Assembly (NCBI RefSeq): GCF_015533855.1
Contig: NZ_AP024154.1
Span: 2,114,501-2,178,500 of the forward strand
DNA: 64,000 nt
Source of the DNA: Echinicola sp. 20G
GTDB lineage: Bacteria > Bacteroidota > Bacteroidia > Cytophagales > Cyclobacteriaceae
Direction of reading: 5' to 3'
Below, piece by piece: positions 35,456-47,800 of the stretch. Below the pieces are notes generated by a model. That model had not been told where the DNA came from, ran no database searches, and saw only the letters and a program-made list of their open reading frames with translations. The position numbers and the translations under genes were made by a program. Every line of letters begins with the position of its first letter. Within the stretch, counting starts at the first letter, position 1.

Positions 35456-36247
35456 ATGGAAAACCTGAAGATTGCCTTGGTGCAAACCGATTTGTTTTGG
35501 CAGGATCGAGAAGCGAATTTGGCCATGTTGGAAGAAAAGCTATGGCCATTACAGGGAAAAGTAGATTTGATCATTCTTCCTGAAATGTTTCCTACTGGCT
35601 TCTCCATGCAGGCAGAGCTGTTGGCTGAGCCCATGAACTTTACCACCAGCAAGTGGATGAAGCAAATGGCCAAACAAAGCAAAGCTGTGGTGACAGGAAG
35701 TGTAATCATCAAAGCGGACAAGAAGTTTTTTAACCGCTTGCTTTGGGTAAGTCCAGATGGTACCGTCCGACATTATGACAAAAGACACCTCTTTAGAATG
35801 GCCCAAGAAGATCATCATTATAATATGGGCTTGAAGAATGAAGTCTTTGAATTGAAGGGTTGGAAGGTTCTGCCCCAAGTATGTTATGATCTTCGTTTTC
35901 CAGTTTGGTCCAGAAATCAATCCAGCCAAAATGGTGAAATGCACTATGACCTTTCCTTTTATATTGCTTCTTGGCCTGCTGCCCGGGAAAGTGCTTGGGA
36001 TGCTTTGTTGAAAGCCAGAGCCATTGAGAATTTGTGCTATACCATTGGGGTAAACCGAGTCGGAGAAGATGGGAATGGTATCGCTTATTCCGGGCATTCT
36101 GCAGCGTATGATTTCAAAGGAAGCACCATGGCTTTTGTAGCTGACAAGGAAGATATTTTGATCGTGGACCTTAACGCTGAGGAATTAAGGCAATACCGGG
36201 AAAAATTCCCGGCTTGGAAAGATGCCGATCGGTTTGAGGTAAAGTAA
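35456..36247 (+). CDS. Nitrilase-family omega-amidase (YafV-like)
   Basis: A carbon-nitrogen hydrolase of about 263 residues. The catalytic triad is visible: Glu in LILPEMFPTGF, Lys in HYDKRHLFRMA and Cys in LPQVCYDLRFPVW. These surroundings match the omega-amidase/YafV group, which hydrolyses alpha-ketoglutaramate or related amides as metabolite repair. I choose the ATG at 35456 (MENLKIALVQTDLFW) rather than a TTG at 35438, because the family begins close to KIALVQ and the TTG lies inside the terminator's T tract. Confidence 0.88.
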   Translation: MENLKIALVQTDLFWQDREANLAMLEEKLWPLQGKVDLIILPEMFPTGFSMQAELLAEPMNFTTSKWMKQMAKQSKAVVTGSVIIKADKKFFNRLLWVSPDGTVRHYDKRHLFRMAQEDHHYNMGLKNEVFELKGWKVLPQVCYDLRFPVWSRNQSSQNGEMHYDLSFYIASWPAARESAWDALLKARAIENLCYTIGVNRVGEDGNGIAYSGHSAAYDFKGSTMAFVADKEDILIVDLNAEELRQYREKFPAWKDADRFEVK

Positions 36248-36285
36248 TTGTTTGACTTTTTGAGAGTACAGAATAGTTAAGCAAC

Positions 36286-38412
36286 TTACTGTACAATCAA
36301 TTTTTTAGTCATCCTTTTTCCTGAATTACTGACAAAATCCACAAAATAGAGGCCCGGGCTTAGGTTGTGGAGGTCCATTTCTTGGATGGTGTTGGCAGAT
36401 ATACCGAACTCATTGACCAGTATTTGTCCCAAAGCATTGATTAATCGGGCTTGTCCGGCTTCATTAGCAATGACCTTCAAAGGACCATTACTTGGGTTGG
36501 GGTAAACATTGACCTGTAGTTCTCCTTCTACGGGAGGATTGGTTCCATTTGAAATATCTTCTAAATATTTCAGGCCACCGGCCCTGTTGCCCAAGACCAA
36601 GTGGACTTTGCTGCCAAAGGCCTCAGGAACTGTGGCTATCCAAGTGTTTCGGCCGAGTTTGGTACTTTGTACCCTTCCGTCAGGAAAAGCGAGTAAGTCC
36701 GTATTGGTATTCCCTGAGGATGTAGGAAAGTCAGAGATATACGAGAGAATTCCCCTTTGATCAATTGCATAAAGATCCAATTGGCCATTAGAGTTAGCTG
36801 TTTTGACTACCAAGTTGCGGCTGCTGGGATTATCAGTAAAGCCCAAGTAGTCATTGTTCAATAATTCAAATTGAGGCATATTGTCCTCAAAGGTGACTTG
36901 GTATCGCTGTAGTTCACCAGTTTGCCTGGCCAGTAGCAGATAGTCTTCTCCTTCATTTTGGTAAAATTCAAAATGGTCATTGCTTCGTAGGGTAATATTG
37001 GGAATGGAAACCGGTTGGAGGTTGTCCGCATCCAATATATTGGAAAAAAATAGAGATCGAACTAGCACAAAATCCACAATTTCCACACCTGAAACAAACA
37101 GGTAGTTATCGTTTTTAGAAGAAGTATATTCCAGGTACTGCAGTTCTGTCAAACCCAAGCTTGATAAGTTGAGATAATCAGCTTCTGCCCATTCTAGGTT
37201 TTCTCCGTTCCATACATAACGGAATGCCTCCCCAACAGCATTTCCTTCCTGAATGGTGTTGGCCGTTACGATAAGCGTTCCTGAGGAAGCATTTCCTTTA
37301 AAAAATGGTCGGGAATTTTCTCCTAAATCAATCATGCTTTCCTGAAGAAAAGCATCTGTCACTATAGAAGAATTGGACGCTGGATTCTTCAAATACAAGC
37401 TTTTTGAAAAATCGATTCCAACCGTTAAGGAAGTCTCTGAACTATTAGAGCTAATGAGTAATTGATTGTTCAGTATTTGAGGGACATGGAAGATAGGAAA
37501 TTGAGGAAATGTCCCATAACCAGGGAGACTGGTAGTGAAATTATTGAAAACGGGAGCCGTATTACTGCCCTGATTTTCTAAATAGTAAAGTGTATTACAT
37601 TCATCCTGGCCCATCACCATGTCCAGAATACCATCTCCACTAAAGTCCCGTAACAGAATGGCATGTCCACCTGAATGTTGGATAGCATTGTTTTCATTTT
37701 CGGGAAGCTTTCTGGAAATAGGATCACCATCACAGGTTTGTCCAAATGAGAAAGTGCCACAACCACAAAATTCAAAATTTCCCCACCGAATTACTGGACT
37801 AGCAAAGCCGTCAATATTGGCTGTGCCAGTCCGCTCTACGCTGGTGTTTTTGTAAAATTCCAAATAATCCCCGGCGGCAAAATTAAAAGTTACTACATCC
37901 AAATCCCCGTCACCGTCGATGTCTTGGATGGCAGGGACGTCAAGGTTGTTGGCTTGGAAATTTGTGCCGTTTTCCAGCTTTAGAAAGGTTTCTGCAACTT
38001 TCCAAGTGGGCGTGTTGTCTCCATTCGCACTCATGTTTTTATAGGCTTTGATTCCAAAAGCGGTGCTGGTAAAAAGGTCTTTTTTGCCATCTCCATCAAA
38101 ATCTGCTAAAACCAAAAAACCACTGACGTCGGCAGGAAAAAAATGATGCATGTAAGGAAGCTCATGATATTGACCGCTATTCTGCTCAAAGACCTTAATG
38201 CTTCTCGAATTGATATCCCAAATGACCAATTCTTCCACTCCGTTTCCATTGAGGTCCATGGATTGTACCTGGGCGGAATTGATGCCCCCAGCAAAAGGCA
38301 TGGGAGGTACTTGCCCATTTTGGCTTACGGTTTTTTCTTGGTACTGATAGGCTTTTTGGGCAAAGCTGGAAAAGTGAAGCAGAAGTAAAAGGAAAGGGAA
38401 AAGGTATTTCAT
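36286..38412 (-). CDS. Secreted FG-GAP/VCBS repeat protein with T9SS sorting domain
   Basis: A 708-residue exported protein. The signal peptide is about 1-18 (HFSSFAQ). Calcium-binding FG-GAP repeats include DLNGNGVEELVIWD (about 53), DFDGDGKKDLFTS (about 105), DIDGDGDLDVVTF (about 164) and DFSGDGILDMVMG (about 255), as in seven-bladed integrin-like propellers. The last 75 residues form a type A T9SS C-terminal signal (NVYPNPSNGPLKVIA, then LSPGLYFVDF and TKKLIVQ). It is probably sorted to the cell surface. It is convergent with the omega-amidase gene and divergent from murF, and shares no operon. Ligand unknown. Confidence 0.88.
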   Translation of the reverse strand: MKYLFPFLLLLLHFSSFAQKAYQYQEKTVSQNGQVPPMPFAGGINSAQVQSMDLNGNGVEELVIWDINSRSIKVFEQNSGQYHELPYMHHFFPADVSGFLVLADFDGDGKKDLFTSTAFGIKAYKNMSANGDNTPTWKVAETFLKLENGTNFQANNLDVPAIQDIDGDGDLDVVTFNFAAGDYLEFYKNTSVERTGTANIDGFASPVIRWGNFEFCGCGTFSFGQTCDGDPISRKLPENENNAIQHSGGHAILLRDFSGDGILDMVMGQDECNTLYYLENQGSNTAPVFNNFTTSLPGYGTFPQFPIFHVPQILNNQLLISSNSSETSLTVGIDFSKSLYLKNPASNSSIVTDAFLQESMIDLGENSRPFFKGNASSGTLIVTANTIQEGNAVGEAFRYVWNGENLEWAEADYLNLSSLGLTELQYLEYTSSKNDNYLFVSGVEIVDFVLVRSLFFSNILDADNLQPVSIPNITLRSNDHFEFYQNEGEDYLLLARQTGELQRYQVTFEDNMPQFELLNNDYLGFTDNPSSRNLVVKTANSNGQLDLYAIDQRGILSYISDFPTSSGNTNTDLLAFPDGRVQSTKLGRNTWIATVPEAFGSKVHLVLGNRAGGLKYLEDISNGTNPPVEGELQVNVYPNPSNGPLKVIANEAGQARLINALGQILVNEFGISANTIQEMDLHNLSPGLYFVDFVSNSGKRMTKKLIVQ

Positions 38413-38516
38413 ATCCGTAAAGATCGAGAAACTTTGTTTTTCATCTAAAATTAAACGAACAATCTTGCTTAAAGATGTAGTGGATTCATTTATTTTGGGT
38501 AAAAGTTAAATTAATC

Positions 38517-39812
38517 ATGTCCACCATCGAATCCTTATATTCAGTTTATCAAAATTCCACTGGGGTAAGCACAGATACGCGTAAAATTGGTCAGGGAAAT
38601 ATCTTCTTTGCCCTAAAAGGTCCAAACTTCAATGCCAATAGCTTTGCAGCACAAGCCTTGGAAACCGGCGCTGCCGCGGTCGTGATTGATGAAGACGCTT
38701 ATTTGGTAGAAGGAGATGAGCGATACGTATTGGTGGAGGATGTTTTGACAGCCCTTCAGCAACTGGCCAATTATCACCGAAAGCAGTTGGAGATTCCATT
38801 TTTGGCCATCACTGGATCCAATGGGAAAACCACCACCAAGGAACTGGTCAATGCCGTGCTCAGCAAAAAGTACAAAACTTACGCGACGGTGGGTAATCTA
38901 AACAATCATATTGGAGTGCCCTTGACCTTGCTGGCCATGGACAAATCCACGGAATTCGGCATAGTGGAAATGGGAGCGAATAAGATTGGAGACATTGCGG
39001 ATCTATGTACCATTGCAGAACCGACTCATGGTTTGATTACCAATATTGGCCGGGCCCACTTGGAAGGCTTTGGTGGATTTGAAGGCGTTTTAAGAGCCAA
39101 GACGGAACTATACCAGTTTTTGATCAGCCATCAAGGCAAAATCTTTGTCAATAGCCAAAATACGGTTTTGGCCAATATGATCAAGCGCATGGATGCTCCC
39201 GTCACTTATCCCGCTAAAGGAGATAGTTATCATTGTGAATTCGTGGAGGCAAATCCTTTTGTCAAGTTCAAAACAGCCAATGGAGAAGAACACCTGACCC
39301 ACATGTTGGGAGGGTATAATTTTGAAAATATTGCTACGGCTTTAACCGTAGGGCAGTTTTTTGATGTTCCTGAAAGTGATGCTGTGGAGGCGGTGTGTGC
39401 CTATACACCTGGCAATATGCGTTCACAGTTGATCGAGAAAAGGAGTAATTTGATTGTTTTGGATGCTTATAATGCCAATCCCAGCAGTATGGAACAAGCC
39501 ATTCGGACTTTTGGCAAGATGAGTGGAAAGTCTCATAAAATGGTGATTTTGGGAGATATGTATGAATTGGGGGCAAGCGCCGCAGAGGAACACCAAAAGC
39601 TAGGGGAATGGGTGAGCGAATACGATATTGAAAAGATTTGTTTTACAGGGGAATTGGTGCAGCATGCCCTGTCCAAAGCCCCTAGGGCGCTTTACTTTCC
39701 TGATCCATTTAGCCTCAGAAACTGGTTGGCTGATTCCCAACTGGAAGACCATCTTATCCTGATCAAGGGCAGTCGTGGGATGAAGCTAGAGGGCTTGGTG
39801 GATTTTATTTAA
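38517..39812 (+). CDS. murF: UDP-MurNAc-tripeptide--D-Ala-D-Ala ligase
   Basis: A 431-residue peptidoglycan precursor ligase adding D-Ala-D-Ala. The N-terminal domain has STDTRKIGQGNIFFALKG, the ATP loop is ITGSNGKTTTKELV (about 98-111), then TVGNLNNHIGVPLTLL, FGIVEMGANKIGDI and, in the C-terminal domain, VLDAYNANPSSM and ILGDMYELG. Length is normal. It stands alone here rather than in a dcw cluster. A palindromic terminator follows at 39880. Confidence 0.95.
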   Translation: MSTIESLYSVYQNSTGVSTDTRKIGQGNIFFALKGPNFNANSFAAQALETGAAAVVIDEDAYLVEGDERYVLVEDVLTALQQLANYHRKQLEIPFLAITGSNGKTTTKELVNAVLSKKYKTYATVGNLNNHIGVPLTLLAMDKSTEFGIVEMGANKIGDIADLCTIAEPTHGLITNIGRAHLEGFGGFEGVLRAKTELYQFLISHQGKIFVNSQNTVLANMIKRMDAPVTYPAKGDSYHCEFVEANPFVKFKTANGEEHLTHMLGGYNFENIATALTVGQFFDVPESDAVEAVCAYTPGNMRSQLIEKRSNLIVLDAYNANPSSMEQAIRTFGKMSGKSHKMVILGDMYELGASAAEEHQKLGEWVSEYDIEKICFTGELVQHALSKAPRALYFPDPFSLRNWLADSQLEDHLILIKGSRGMKLEGLVDFI

Positions 39813-39879
39813 GGGAAAGTATTAATTCTTTAAATTCATTTCCACTATTGCATAATAAAGTTTTTAATTGGTTTTGGTT

Positions 39880-39905
39880 AAAATACCCCATGTGGGGTAT
39901 TTTTT
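39880..39905 (+). terminator. Terminator after murF
   Basis: AAAATACCCCA and TGGGGTATTTT form a perfect palindromic stem followed by a T run. It marks the left border of the AT-rich accessory segment. Confidence 0.8.
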
Positions 39906-39961
39906 GCTTTTGTAATATTAGGTAGTTTAGCGGTTATTTCTTTTTTAACAAACCACAGTTT

Positions 39962-41677
39962 ATGAAACCAATTCTAATTAATAAAAGTCTTAATAAAATT
40001 CAATTAATTCTTCTGTGTACTATTTTGTTTGTCTTCCAAGCTTCATGTACTGAAGAAGAGCTGGTAGATAATATTCCTCCCTCGGTGACAATTTTAGAGC
40101 CAGTCAAGTATGATGAAATTGATGAAAGTTTTGAAATTATTTATGATGTTGAGGAAGATAATATTGATTCTATTTCAATTTATTTAGGGGATGATCTTCT
40201 GGAAAGTACCTCTGAGTTGACTCAAAGAAAGACTTTAAACGCAGAGAAAACGCCAGATGGAGTATATTATCTGAAAGTCTATGCTTCTGATCTATCAGGA
40301 AATACAGGTGGTGATAGTACATTGGTAACCTTAGACAGGCCAGATACTGAAGCACCTGTAATTAATAAAATGATACCAGAAGAAGGGACCTTCACACAAA
40401 CCTTTATGGTTGAGATTGAGGCTGTGGATAATGAAGGGATTAAAAGTGTTCAGGTTTATTTAAATAATGGATTAGTATCGGAGTCAAATAAGACTCCTTA
40501 TATATATCAGATAGATATTTCATCTTTTAGGAATGGAGTTTATCCTTTAAGAGCCGTTGTGACGGACTATGAAGGCAATCAGACTTCTATTGTCCATGAG
40601 ATTAGCATTGTGAATGAACCAAACATGGATAAACCTCTAAATCTAGAAGCTTCAAAGGGAGAATCTTGGAACACTATATCTCTTTCTTGGCAAGCTGTTC
40701 CCAAAGCAAATAACTATCAAATATTTAGGCTTAATACAGAGATTAATGAATATGAGTTGGTAGGTGTATCCAAAAAAAATGAGTTTAAAGATATTTTTGA
40801 GGCTTACAATGATCCATTGACGGAAATATACTATAAAGTGAGGGCGTATAACTCTGAAGTTGAGTTTAGTCCATTTTCAGAAATAGAGTATGGGTATTAT
40901 ACGAGATCTTACGAGGAAGTACTTTCTTTTGGTAAAGAGGGGAGTAATCCAGGAGAATTTAAGTTCTCGGAGCATGTAACCCTTGATGATTCCGGCAATT
41001 TTTTTATATCAGAAACCAATAAAGGGTTTATCCAAAAATTTTCTCCAGAAGGGATATTTCTAGAAAAGTTTTACTCGTGTGGAAGTCCAAGAGGAATGGT
41101 GATTATTGATCCTAATAAAATTTTAGTTACATGTTCTTCTGATTATAAGGTGAAAATAATGGATTGGGATAAGAATGTAATAAATCAGTGGGGTAGTAAT
41201 GGTATAGGAAATGGACAATTCAAATATTTTCGACAAGTGGCCATTGAAGATGATCTTGTCTATATAGTAGACCATTCAAATCATCGTGTACAAAAGATGG
41301 ATTTAAAGGGGGATTTCATTGAAAAATGGGGAAGTGAAGGAATGGGTGATGGTCAGTTTACCTATCCTTGGGGCATTACGATTCATAAAGATGCGGTGGT
41401 CGTTAGTAGCGATAATCGATTGCAGTTTTTTGATAAAAATGGTCAGTTTATAAAATCTTGGGAGTTCGAAAATGCACTCTATGACTTAGCTTCAGATGGT
41501 GAATTTTTATATGCAGCAGCAGGTGATGCTATATTGAAAATTGGTGATGACAGGCACTTTGTTGATAAAATAGGGGACTTTACAGTCGTTATTGGAGTAG
41601 CCCTAAAAGAAAACGGGGATGTTGTTGCAATGGATACCTATGGTAGGAAACTTAAAGTGTACCGCCCGAGGAATTAA
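39962..41677 (+). CDS. Surface lipoprotein with Ig-like, fibronectin III and NHL-repeat domains
   Basis: A 571-residue lipoprotein. The signal peptide ends in FQASC (Cys29). Two Ig-like domains follow (about 38-125 and 130-220, each starting with a phrase like PPSVTILEPV or APVINKMIPEEG), then a fibronectin type III-like domain (about 222-315, LSWQAVPKANNYQIFR) and a six-bladed NHL propeller (about 318-571, with repeated GxFxxPxGITI and WGSNGIGNGQF phrases). Such proteins bind partners or surfaces rather than catalyse. It is the first gene after the murF terminator and is co-oriented with the giant T9SS protein. Function unknown. Confidence 0.8.
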   Translation: MKPILINKSLNKIQLILLCTILFVFQASCTEEELVDNIPPSVTILEPVKYDEIDESFEIIYDVEEDNIDSISIYLGDDLLESTSELTQRKTLNAEKTPDGVYYLKVYASDLSGNTGGDSTLVTLDRPDTEAPVINKMIPEEGTFTQTFMVEIEAVDNEGIKSVQVYLNNGLVSESNKTPYIYQIDISSFRNGVYPLRAVVTDYEGNQTSIVHEISIVNEPNMDKPLNLEASKGESWNTISLSWQAVPKANNYQIFRLNTEINEYELVGVSKKNEFKDIFEAYNDPLTEIYYKVRAYNSEVEFSPFSEIEYGYYTRSYEEVLSFGKEGSNPGEFKFSEHVTLDDSGNFFISETNKGFIQKFSPEGIFLEKFYSCGSPRGMVIIDPNKILVTCSSDYKVKIMDWDKNVINQWGSNGIGNGQFKYFRQVAIEDDLVYIVDHSNHRVQKMDLKGDFIEKWGSEGMGDGQFTYPWGITIHKDAVVVSSDNRLQFFDKNGQFIKSWEFENALYDLASDGEFLYAAAGDAILKIGDDRHFVDKIGDFTVVIGVALKENGDVVAMDTYGRKLKVYRPRN

Positions 41678-41820
41678 CAGAAGTGTTTTTTTTATTGATA
41701 TGTAAATCATAGGTTTTGGGGTATGATATTTTATGATATCAGAAACAACGGACTTTGTCTTTTTGTGTGAAGTGTTAGAGTATAATTAGAAGCCTAAAGC
41801 AACAATCATTTAGGGTAATC

Positions 41821-44800
41821 ATGAATAAAAGAAGAATTCAATTAATCTCCTCGCAGGTTTTGTTTGTTTTGGTTTTATCCACCATTCCATTGAAAGTCTC
41901 TGCTCAAGAAATCCTTTATGGTCTAACTCAAAATGGAGGGGCTTATGATAAAGGAGTTGTCTATCAGATTGGTGCCGATGGTAGCAATTATGTAGTTTAT
42001 GGAGACTTTAATGGTGAAAATGGAGCTCATCCTGGAAATGGATCCGGATTAACACAAACTGATAACAATGATGATAGGGGAGCTTTTGTTGCGTTGACTA
42101 AAAATGGTGGTGGCAGTGGAGACTATGGAATGAGAGTAGGGATAATGTCTGGAATTGGAGCTTTTGTTCCACCTTTTAGATTTCAGTTTACAGAGACTGA
42201 TGCAGGTATGCATCCTTGGGGGAAGTTTTTGTTGGGGCCAGATGGGTATTTATATGGACTTTCATCAAATGGAGGTCGTTTGGGAGAGGGGACACTTTTT
42301 AATTCTAGAACGCAAGTAAGTAACAATCCTTCAAATGCCATTCAATTTGATGGAGTTTCTCGAGGAAGAGCTCCAAAGGGAAGTCTTATTCAGGGGCCTA
42401 TGGGATTGATGTTTGGAATGACAGAATTTGGGGGAACCTCTGATAGGGGGATTATTTTTTCGTATAACTTCACCAATAACAGTTTTACCAAACTTCATGA
42501 TTTTGATGGAAGTGTTACAGGGGCCTATCCAAGGGGGAGTTTAGTCCTTGCTTCAGATGGGAAGCTTTATGGAATGACTAAAAGTGGAGGCTCTGAAAAT
42601 ATGGGGACAGTTTTTAGTATCAATATAGATGGTAGTGGTTTTACTAAACTGGCTGATTTAACCACAACTACTGGAGGGACACCTCAAGGGGCATTAATTG
42701 AGTTTTCTGAGGGAAAATTGTATGGACTGACTTCTTCTGGTGGGGCACATGGCTTTGGTACAATTTTTAATATTAGCCTTACTGGTGAATTAAACAAAGT
42801 GTTGGATTTTGATGGTTCCAATGGTAAATCTCCTTTAGGTGATTTGGTGGTTTCCACAAATGAAGAGGTGATGTATGGAGTAACCTATTCTGGAGGGGAA
42901 TATGATAAAGGGGTGATTTTTAAACTGGTAAATGGGAGTTCTTTGATTAAAATCTATGATTTCGAGGGAAGTAAAGGCTCAAATCCAGTAGGTACATTAT
43001 CGGTAAGAAGATCGAATCCGGGACTTACTTTTCCAGAAATAGAGCCTAAACTTACAACAAGTGAAGCATTTATGCCCAATATAAGTACAGAGTCGGGATT
43101 GCCTATTCAATTGGTATCTATGGATGAAAGCGTAGCAGTCATTGAGGGGGACAAAGTGAAAATAGTGGGAGCTGGGTATACTGATATCATAGCTTACATT
43201 GTAGGTAATCATCAACATATGTCCCAAGCTGTAACACGGCAAATAGAGGTAGAAAGAGCAACACAAACCATAGATTTTCCTCCAATTCCCGATTTAACTT
43301 ATGGAGATCAGCCTTATAAATTGAAAGCAACTGCTAGTTCAGGATTGCCAGTAAAATTTTCGCTGAGTTTTGGAGATGAATATCAAATAACTAAGGCAGG
43401 AACATTTACCATACAGGCAGTTCAAGAAGGAAACGAGTTTTATGAACCAGTAGAGGCTTATCAGACTTTTGTAGTGCATCGAGCAGAACAATCTATTGAT
43501 TTTGTAATCGATGATGAGATAGCTTGTTGTCAACCAATTAATTTGGAAGCAACCGCTTCATCAGGGCTTAAAGTATATTTCAAAACAGAAGATTGGGAGA
43601 AGCTTGCAATAGAAGGTACTCAAGCTGCGATCTATGGCTTAGGTACTGCAGAAATAATTGCTTACTGTGAGGGGGATGATAATTATAAACCAGCTGAGAA
43701 AAAGATTTCTGTAAATATTTTAAAAGGGAAACAGTCCATTGACTTTAATTTACCCAAAAAATCATTTCAATTTGGAGATCAGGATCTATTTGCACCTTCC
43801 AGTAGCAGTAGTGGGTTGCCGGTGACTTATTCAAGTGAGATAGCTGGAGTAGCTGTTTATGAAAGAGGAACTTTACGTTTGCTTGGTGTTGGGACCACTA
43901 CAATCACAGCCACTCAGGAAGGCAATGACTTAATGGGCTCAGCCGATCCTGTAAGTCAAACTATTACGATAAACTCACCACTAATCCCTTCTTCTGAAAA
44001 TTCAATAGAATGGGCTCCAATTTATGATAAGTTCTTAAATGACCCTCCATTTAATTTGTTAGCTAAAGCAAGCACAGGTCTGCCTGTTACCTATTCATCA
44101 TCAAATCAGGATGTGGCCGAAGTATCAGGAAACCTTGTAAAGATAAAAGGAATCGGATCAACCGTAATTACAGCTAAGCAGGAAGGTAATGACACTATTA
44201 AAGCTGCAAACCCAGTACAGCAAACACTTCATGTATCAAAAAAATACCAATCTATTTCAAGGCTAGATCTTTACAGTGTAAACTATGGAGTAACTCCCAT
44301 GCCATTGAATTCTAGAAGTAATGAAGGCTTGCCATTAAACTATACCTCGTCAAATCCGTCAGTTGCCTATGTGGATGAAAATTATTTTTTACATATTATC
44401 AATTCAGGTACGGTTAATATAACCTCTGCACAAGAGGGGGATGAATATTATCTTCCCGCTAGCCCTCAAAGTGATCGTTTTAATATTTATTCAATCAATC
44501 AAAAAATCAGTTTTGACTCTATTCCTGAGAAAATATTTGGAGATATACCTTTTGAGCTAACTGCAGAATCTTCATCTGGCTATGAAATTGAATTTGAAAG
44601 TGATAATGATGAGATAGCTACAGTAGAGGGGAATCTCGTAACTATTCATGGTGCAGGGGTAACTATGATTAAAGCCAAACAAGATGGATCTCCAGGGTAT
44701 AATCCTTCAGAGATATCTATGCCTCTTGTAGTGAAAAAGATTGAACAAGAAATTATTTTTGACCCTCTCCCAGAAAAAAAGTTTAGTGATTACTCTTTTG

Positions 44801-47800
44801 AAATTTCTGCTACATCTAGTGCAGGGTTGCCTGTTTTATTTAAAAGTTCTAATACAGCTGTAGCACAAATAGAGGGGAATAGCATAATTATCGTAGGGGC
44901 AGGTAGTGCTGATATTATTGCTTACCAACCTGGGAATGATAATTATAATGAAGCGGAAATTGCTCAGGAATTAAAAGTAGCAGATTCAGGAAAAGAGTTT
45001 GGGATGTTTGGTATTACCTATTCAGGAGGAATGAACAATGATGGTACAGTGTTTGGAATGCAGTCAGATGGAACCAATTATAAAATACTCAAAGACTTTG
45101 CCTCATTTACTCCAGGGTTTCCGGAGGGAGGTTTGATAAAAGGACGCGATGGAAGGCTGTATGGTGCATTTTCTGCCAGTGGTAGTAAAGGAAGAGGTGC
45201 ATTGATGAGGTTTGATGAGGATGGTTCTGGAATGAAAGAACTGTATGCGTTTGATATTGCTTCGGGGTGGGACTTAAATGGAGGCCTTATTCAAGGTAGC
45301 GATGGGTTTATATATGGTACTACCAGAAAAGGAGGGGCTTATAGTTTAGGAACAATTTATAAGATTAATATTGATGGTACTTCACATAAGGTTTTAAGGG
45401 ACCTATCTGAAATAGATGGGACATTGCCAACTGGAGGCCTTCTGGAAGCGACGGATGGAAAGTTATATGGGATGACCAGTTCTCAAGGTTTTTATGGTAG
45501 CGGAACAATTTATAGGGTCAATAAGGATGGGACTGAATTTGAGGTGATTTTTAGGTTCTCAAGTAGAGCTCCCTATAAGACAGGTGATACCCCCAGAGGG
45601 GAATTAATAGAAGGAAGCGATGGCTATTTGTATGGGATTATGTATAGGAGAGGGGAATATGGAAAAGGGGTACTTTTTAAAATTCAGAAAGACGGAAGTG
45701 ATCATACCAAATTAGTTGATTTCGATGGGGTTAATTATGGAGGGTACCCTGGAGGTACATTGTTGATAGGTCCTGATGGTAAAATTTATGGCACTACTCA
45801 AAATGGAGGAGATAATGATCTAGGAACACTTTATTCAGTCAATACCGATGGATCTAATTTCACGAGATTGTTCAGTTTTGATGGAGCGTCTACAGGAAGT
45901 GAACCACTATGTCAACTTACAGAGGCAAGTGATGGGGTTTTATATGGATTGACAAAAGCTGGAGGGGCTAACTCTAAAGGTACAGTATTTAGTATTAATA
46001 GAGATGGTAGTAACTTTAAAAAATTGATTGATTTGGAAGGAACACTTTCATCAGGATCTAATGGCCCATTATTGGAAGTGACACCGGGGAAATTCATAGG
46101 GGTTACTACATTTGGAGGAAATGGTAATTTAGGAACAGTATTTAGCGTGAATTCTGATGGTAAATATAAACTGATTAATGAGTTTCCTCGAGAAGCGGGT
46201 GTTGTGCCAATAAACTTTATTTCAGATAATATTGGTGATTTCTATTATGGTCTTACATTAGGTGGAGGCCCCTCAGGAAATGGTTGTATTTTTAGAATTA
46301 GTGAACAAGGGGATTTCTTACAGTTTGATTTACCAATCGAAGTGTTCCCCTCCAAAATTTTTTATGTTTCTACTGGGCATGTTTGGGTAAGTGGTACAAG
46401 GGATGGAGAAGATATTGTATTTAGAATAAAAGGTGATGGCACTGAATATGAAGTTTTGACGGAGATTGAAGGAAATATTCCTAGTAAAATAGAATGGATC
46501 ACAGATACTTATGAAGGGGAAGTGATAGGGATAACAGTTAGGTCAGGTGGTCAAGGTGTCATTTTTAAAGTGAAAAATGATGGGACAGGATATACTAAAA
46601 TTGGTGATATGCCAAACGGCGTTGAATTTGTAAAAAGCTCTTATGTATATGCTTCAGATGGGAATATTTATGCGATTTCAGGATATAGCCATGATTTTTA
46701 TAAAATAAGCACAGATGGTAATGTAGAGCATTTGGCGGAACTCCCTAGTGAAATAGGACAGGTGCCGCTGAAGGTTGTCGAAATGAATGGAGGGAATATT
46801 GGTGCACTAATGAGTAGTTCAGGGGTGATCTCCGTAGGTAAAGATGGAGAGAATTATAAAATGATCTATGAAAAAGATGTGAACTTTGTACTGGAAGATA
46901 TGATTCAATCCTATGATGGATGGATTTATGTGACAGAAAGAAACCAAGGGATAAATGGGTATGGGCAGATTTTAAGGCTTAAAAGTGATGGTTCATCTTT
47001 TAAATCTATTCATGATTATAACAATATAAATGGAGCAGCTCCACAAGCTATTCTGTTTAAGAAACTATCTCAGCAATTTGAATTTGACCCTCTCCCTAAA
47101 GTTAAGGTAAATGAATATGACTTGAAGCCTAAAGCAAGCACTACTTCAGGAGCAAAGGTGAATTTCACGAGTAGTGACACTACAGTAGCGGTAGTAAAAT
47201 ATGGGTTAATCAATCCTGTAGGTGGTGGAACAGTAACAGTAACAGCTAGCGTTCCATTCAATTCTAATTATTTTCCTGTTGCACCAATACAAAGAGAATT
47301 AGTAGTGGAAAAGATTGATCAAGAGATAACCTTTATTCATCCGGGGGATAAGATGTTTGGTGATGATCCTTTCCTAATCGAAGCGACAAGTTCTTCAGGG
47401 CTTCCCGTTTCTTATCAAACTACTTCTTCATCTATTTATATGCATAAAGATTCGGTATATATTTCTGAGGCTGGAGCGGCAAAGATAGAAGCATATCAAG
47501 AAGGAAATCAGATTTATAATCCCGCTTCAGTTGTTTCAGTGAATTTTTGTGTCATTCCTGCCAAGCCTACCATTTCTTTATTGTCCAGTGGAAATCAGAT
47601 TGTCTTAGAATCTAGTAATGAGGTAGGCAATCAGTGGTACTTAAATGGAATGCAAATTCCAGATGCTGAAGGAGAAACTATTGTAGCAAATGAAATAGGA
47701 ACCTATACAGTGATGTCGACAATTGAGGGCTGTTCAAGTTTTATGTCCGAGCCTTATAATACACTTGTAACAGGTATTGAAGAGGCTGCTGAATTTAATA

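Noticed and set aside
36248..36285. Terminator between the omega-amidase and the FG-GAP gene
   Set aside because: Only a weak TACAG/CTGTA pairing with a long loop is visible.
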